From NCBI RefSeq assembly GCF_001613345.1, contig NZ_BDCE01000008.1:1-64000 (forward strand): a stretch of DNA of 64,000 bases, written 5' to 3'. The notes under the pieces were generated by a model. The model searched no databases. It saw nothing but the letters and a program-made list of their open reading frames with translations, and was not told the DNA's origin. The position numbers and the translations under genes were made by a program. This document shows, piece by piece, positions 62,646-64,000 of the stretch (position 1 is the stretch's first letter; each line of letters starts with the position of its first letter). The stretch is from Nocardia uniformis NBRC 13702 (GTDB lineage: Bacteria; Actinomycetota; Actinomycetes; Mycobacteriales; Mycobacteriaceae).

Positions 62646-62854
62646 GAGACCCTCCCCGAGTCCGGCACCAATTTTCCTTGCTGGTGTAGGGTTTCGTAGG
62701 CGACGCTCTTCGCGACGCACACCCCCACCGAGCACTCGATATGCACCTGCATGGCTCGGTGCGGGTTCTCTTGTGCCCAATATGGATTGGTGCAGCTGAG
62801 CATCGCCTGAATGGTCGATGCGTTCGCATCGCCCGGCATCGTCACAATGCTCAT
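62642..62854 (-). CDS. Small conserved-looking protein of the ClpN operon
   Basis: 70 residues. PHRAMQVHIECSVGVCVAKSVAYETLHQQGKLVPDSGR has the look of a small actinobacterial family with a HxxC...C pattern (His, Cys44, Cys49 may bind metal). No name known. It starts two bases after the stop of the membrane gene and overlaps the next gene by four. Confidence 0.55.
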   Translation of the reverse strand: MSIVTMPGDANASTIQAMLSCTNPYWAQENPHRAMQVHIECSVGVCVAKSVAYETLHQQGKLVPDSGRVS

Positions 62855-62856
62855 CG

Positions 62857-63015
62857 TCACCACCCCCGTAGCGGGAGGTAGGTGCGTTGCTCGGCTGCTA
62901 GCCGCGCCTGTATCTCGGCGACAGTCGGGCCGCTGTGGTGACGGGGCGTGGTGCTGGTTGCAGCGATGGCGGCGAGCATCACTGCGGCGATGAGCATTAT
63001 GACGAGGAATTCCAT
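62857..63015 (-). CDS. Single-helix membrane protein, first gene of the ClpN operon
   Basis: 52 residues: MEFLVIMLIAAVMLAAIAAT is one membrane helix, followed by a charged cytoplasmic or extracellular tail VAEIQARLAAEQRTYLPLRGW. GGGAGGAACC ribosome site before the ATG. Too short for normal ORF calling. Confidence 0.5.
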   Translation of the reverse strand: MEFLVIMLIAAVMLAAIAATSTTPRHHSGPTVAEIQARLAAEQRTYLPLRGW

Positions 63016-63206
63016 TTCCGGTTCCTCCCGGGTCGGCCTCGACGGTCGTGGAGAGCGCCCGGTGCCGGGGGATAACCATTCATTGACCGCGCGGTTGTGG
63101 TGCGGCCGATGGTGATGGGAGTCAACTGGTTCCTCCCTGCACCGGGGCTGACTGCTAGTCCACGGCACGCACCACGGTTGCCGGAAGACTCGCAATGAGG
63201 GCGTGT

Positions 63207-63227
63207 GTGTGCACCGGGGGTGTGCAC
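63207..63227. promoter_or_regulatory. Direct repeat upstream of the regulator gene
   Basis: GTGTGCAC occurs at 63207-63214 and 63220-63227, 13 bp apart, in the 260-bp region between the divergent ClpN operon and the regulator. Possible operator. Confidence 0.35.
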
Positions 63228-63276
63228 GGAAGCCGATTGATAGCGCGGGTGCCTCCCCCGCTGCCACACTTCCGAT

Positions 63277-64000
63277 ATGGGACGCCGCCCGAAGCAACCG
63301 AATCGGCAGCTCGACGAGCTGGTCGAGGAGGTCGGTGGGCCACGCAAGGCGTTGGCCCGTCGCGTCGTCGAGCGAGGTCGGGCGGTCGGCATGACGCTCA
63401 GTTACGACCACACCTCTGTCGGGCGCTGGCTCGCGGGCGAGCAGCCGCACCCACCAGTACCGGAATTGATCGCGGAGGTGCTCACCGAGCTGCTCGGTCG
63501 CAAGGTCACGCCAGCTATGGCAGGCATGACCGCTGGAGCAGACGCTGCCGCGGATATCGGCCTCGAGTTCTCACTCAGCCTGTCCGAGGCAGTCGCCGCA
63601 GCTACGACGTTGTGGCGCAGCGACGTCGAACAACGACGGTTTCTGCTGGACACCTCATATGCGGTTGCTGTCTATCCTGCGGCGTCGATGCGCTGGCTCA
63701 CTCTGCCTGGCCCCGAGCATCCTGCCTCGATTGGATCGTCTCGACGCATAGGCCAGACCGACGTGGACGCGGTGCGAACCATGGCTACTGCGTTCCGAGA
63801 CCTCGACAACAAGGTCGGCGGTGGCAAAGTTCGATCCACCATCGTCCAATACCTACATAGCTCAGTCGCGCCACTGCTGCGCGGCAGCTACCCCGAACAC
63901 ATCGGCCGTCAATTGTTCGGGTCGACAGCCGAACTCGTGCGCCTGGCGGGCTGGGCCGCCTATGACCAAGAAGACCACGGGCTCGCGCAGCGCTACCTGA
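63277..64000 (+). CDS. TPR-type transcriptional regulator (partial, runs off window)
   Basis: Open from ATG at 63277 to the window end, 241 residues visible and no stop. The N-terminal helix-turn-helix-like region (RQLDELVEEVGGPRKALARRVVERGRAVGMTLSYDHTSVGRWLAGEQP) is followed by PVPELIAEVLTELLGRKVTPAMAG. This is the arrangement of large Streptomyces/Nocardia regulators with C-terminal TPR repeats, whose beginning is visible in ELVRLAGWAAYDQEDHGLAQRYL. It is divergent from the ClpN operon and is the likely regulator of it. Confidence 0.78.
   Translation, partial: MGRRPKQPNRQLDELVEEVGGPRKALARRVVERGRAVGMTLSYDHTSVGRWLAGEQPHPPVPELIAEVLTELLGRKVTPAMAGMTAGADAAADIGLEFSLSLSEAVAAATTLWRSDVEQRRFLLDTSYAVAVYPAASMRWLTLPGPEHPASIGSSRRIGQTDVDAVRTMATAFRDLDNKVGGGKVRSTIVQYLHSSVAPLLRGSYPEHIGRQLFGSTAELVRLAGWAAYDQEDHGLAQRYL

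Overview
This is a GC-rich actinobacterial chromosome segment. The genes point to a mycolic-acid-producing member of the Mycobacteriales, most likely Nocardia. The evidence is a full set of arabinogalactan assembly genes (dprE1, dprE2, aftA, rmlA, rmlB, rmlC, glfT1, glfT2, wzm, wzt), an antigen-85-like mycolyltransferase, a mycothiol-dependent isomerase-like protein, a bacterial proteasome activator ending in GQYL, and many GTG starts. Part of the order (wzm-wzt-glfT1, pafE, a desulfurase-like gene, a quinone reductase, then the aminotransferase, tRNAs, tyrA and tadA) parallels the M. tuberculosis Rv3752-Rv3783 region as I remember it. The genus call is inference, because no rRNA is present.

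Layout. (1) 0-8.3 kb: a GT-C-like membrane protein and aftA, then a small toxin-antitoxin-like module inserted before dprE2-dprE1, then a divergent gtrA. (2) 8.4-15 kb: a PPOX-family gene, then a reverse-strand run of molybdopterin oxidoreductase, membrane adenylate cyclase and Crp-type regulator, apparently a cAMP signalling unit. (3) 15-22.5 kb: a LuxR-type gene that looks like a collapsed LAL regulator, small hypothetical genes, a Scr1-type XRE regulator, a serine hydrolase, and a MarR/MFS divergent pair. (4) 22.5-33.4 kb: rmlC-rmlA, rmlB, an esterase, a secreted protein, a GT2/DUF2142 pair, a second gtrA and glfT2. (5) 33.4-38 kb: TetR, two SRPBCC-like proteins, a secreted protein, an SDR, and rsgA with a possible leader peptide. 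(6) 38.2-46 kb: glfT1-wzt-wzm, pafE, a desulfurase homologue without its PLP lysine, a quinone reductase and an FMN hydroxyacid oxidase. (7) 46.4-58.4 kb: four tRNAs (three Ser, one Arg), a NicT nickel/cobalt permease, the Ag85-like protein, an aromatic/histidinol-phosphate aminotransferase, a Dcm-Vsr pair, tyrA and tadA. (8) 58.4-64 kb: accessory-looking DNA after tRNA-Ser(CGA), with small secreted proteins, a TetR-ABC exporter operon with a perfect operator, and a compact five-gene operon holding two ClpN-like mini-proteins divergent from a regulator that runs off the window edge.

The genes work together mainly in cell-wall building. RmlA/B/C make dTDP-rhamnose precursors for the linker. 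GlfT1 and GlfT2 polymerise galactan, and Wzm-Wzt probably exports it. DprE1/DprE2 make decaprenylphosphoryl-arabinose and AftA primes the arabinan. GtrA/GT2-type proteins probably add or flip further lipid-linked sugars.

Intergenic DNA holds three dispersed repeat families: a roughly 130-bp element (four copies), a palindromic REP-like element with core GTCATTCCGGCGTGCTTTTG (a dozen sites), and a CTCTCGGGG...GCCCCCGAAC element (three copies). There is no CRISPR array, rRNA, transposase or prophage structural gene.
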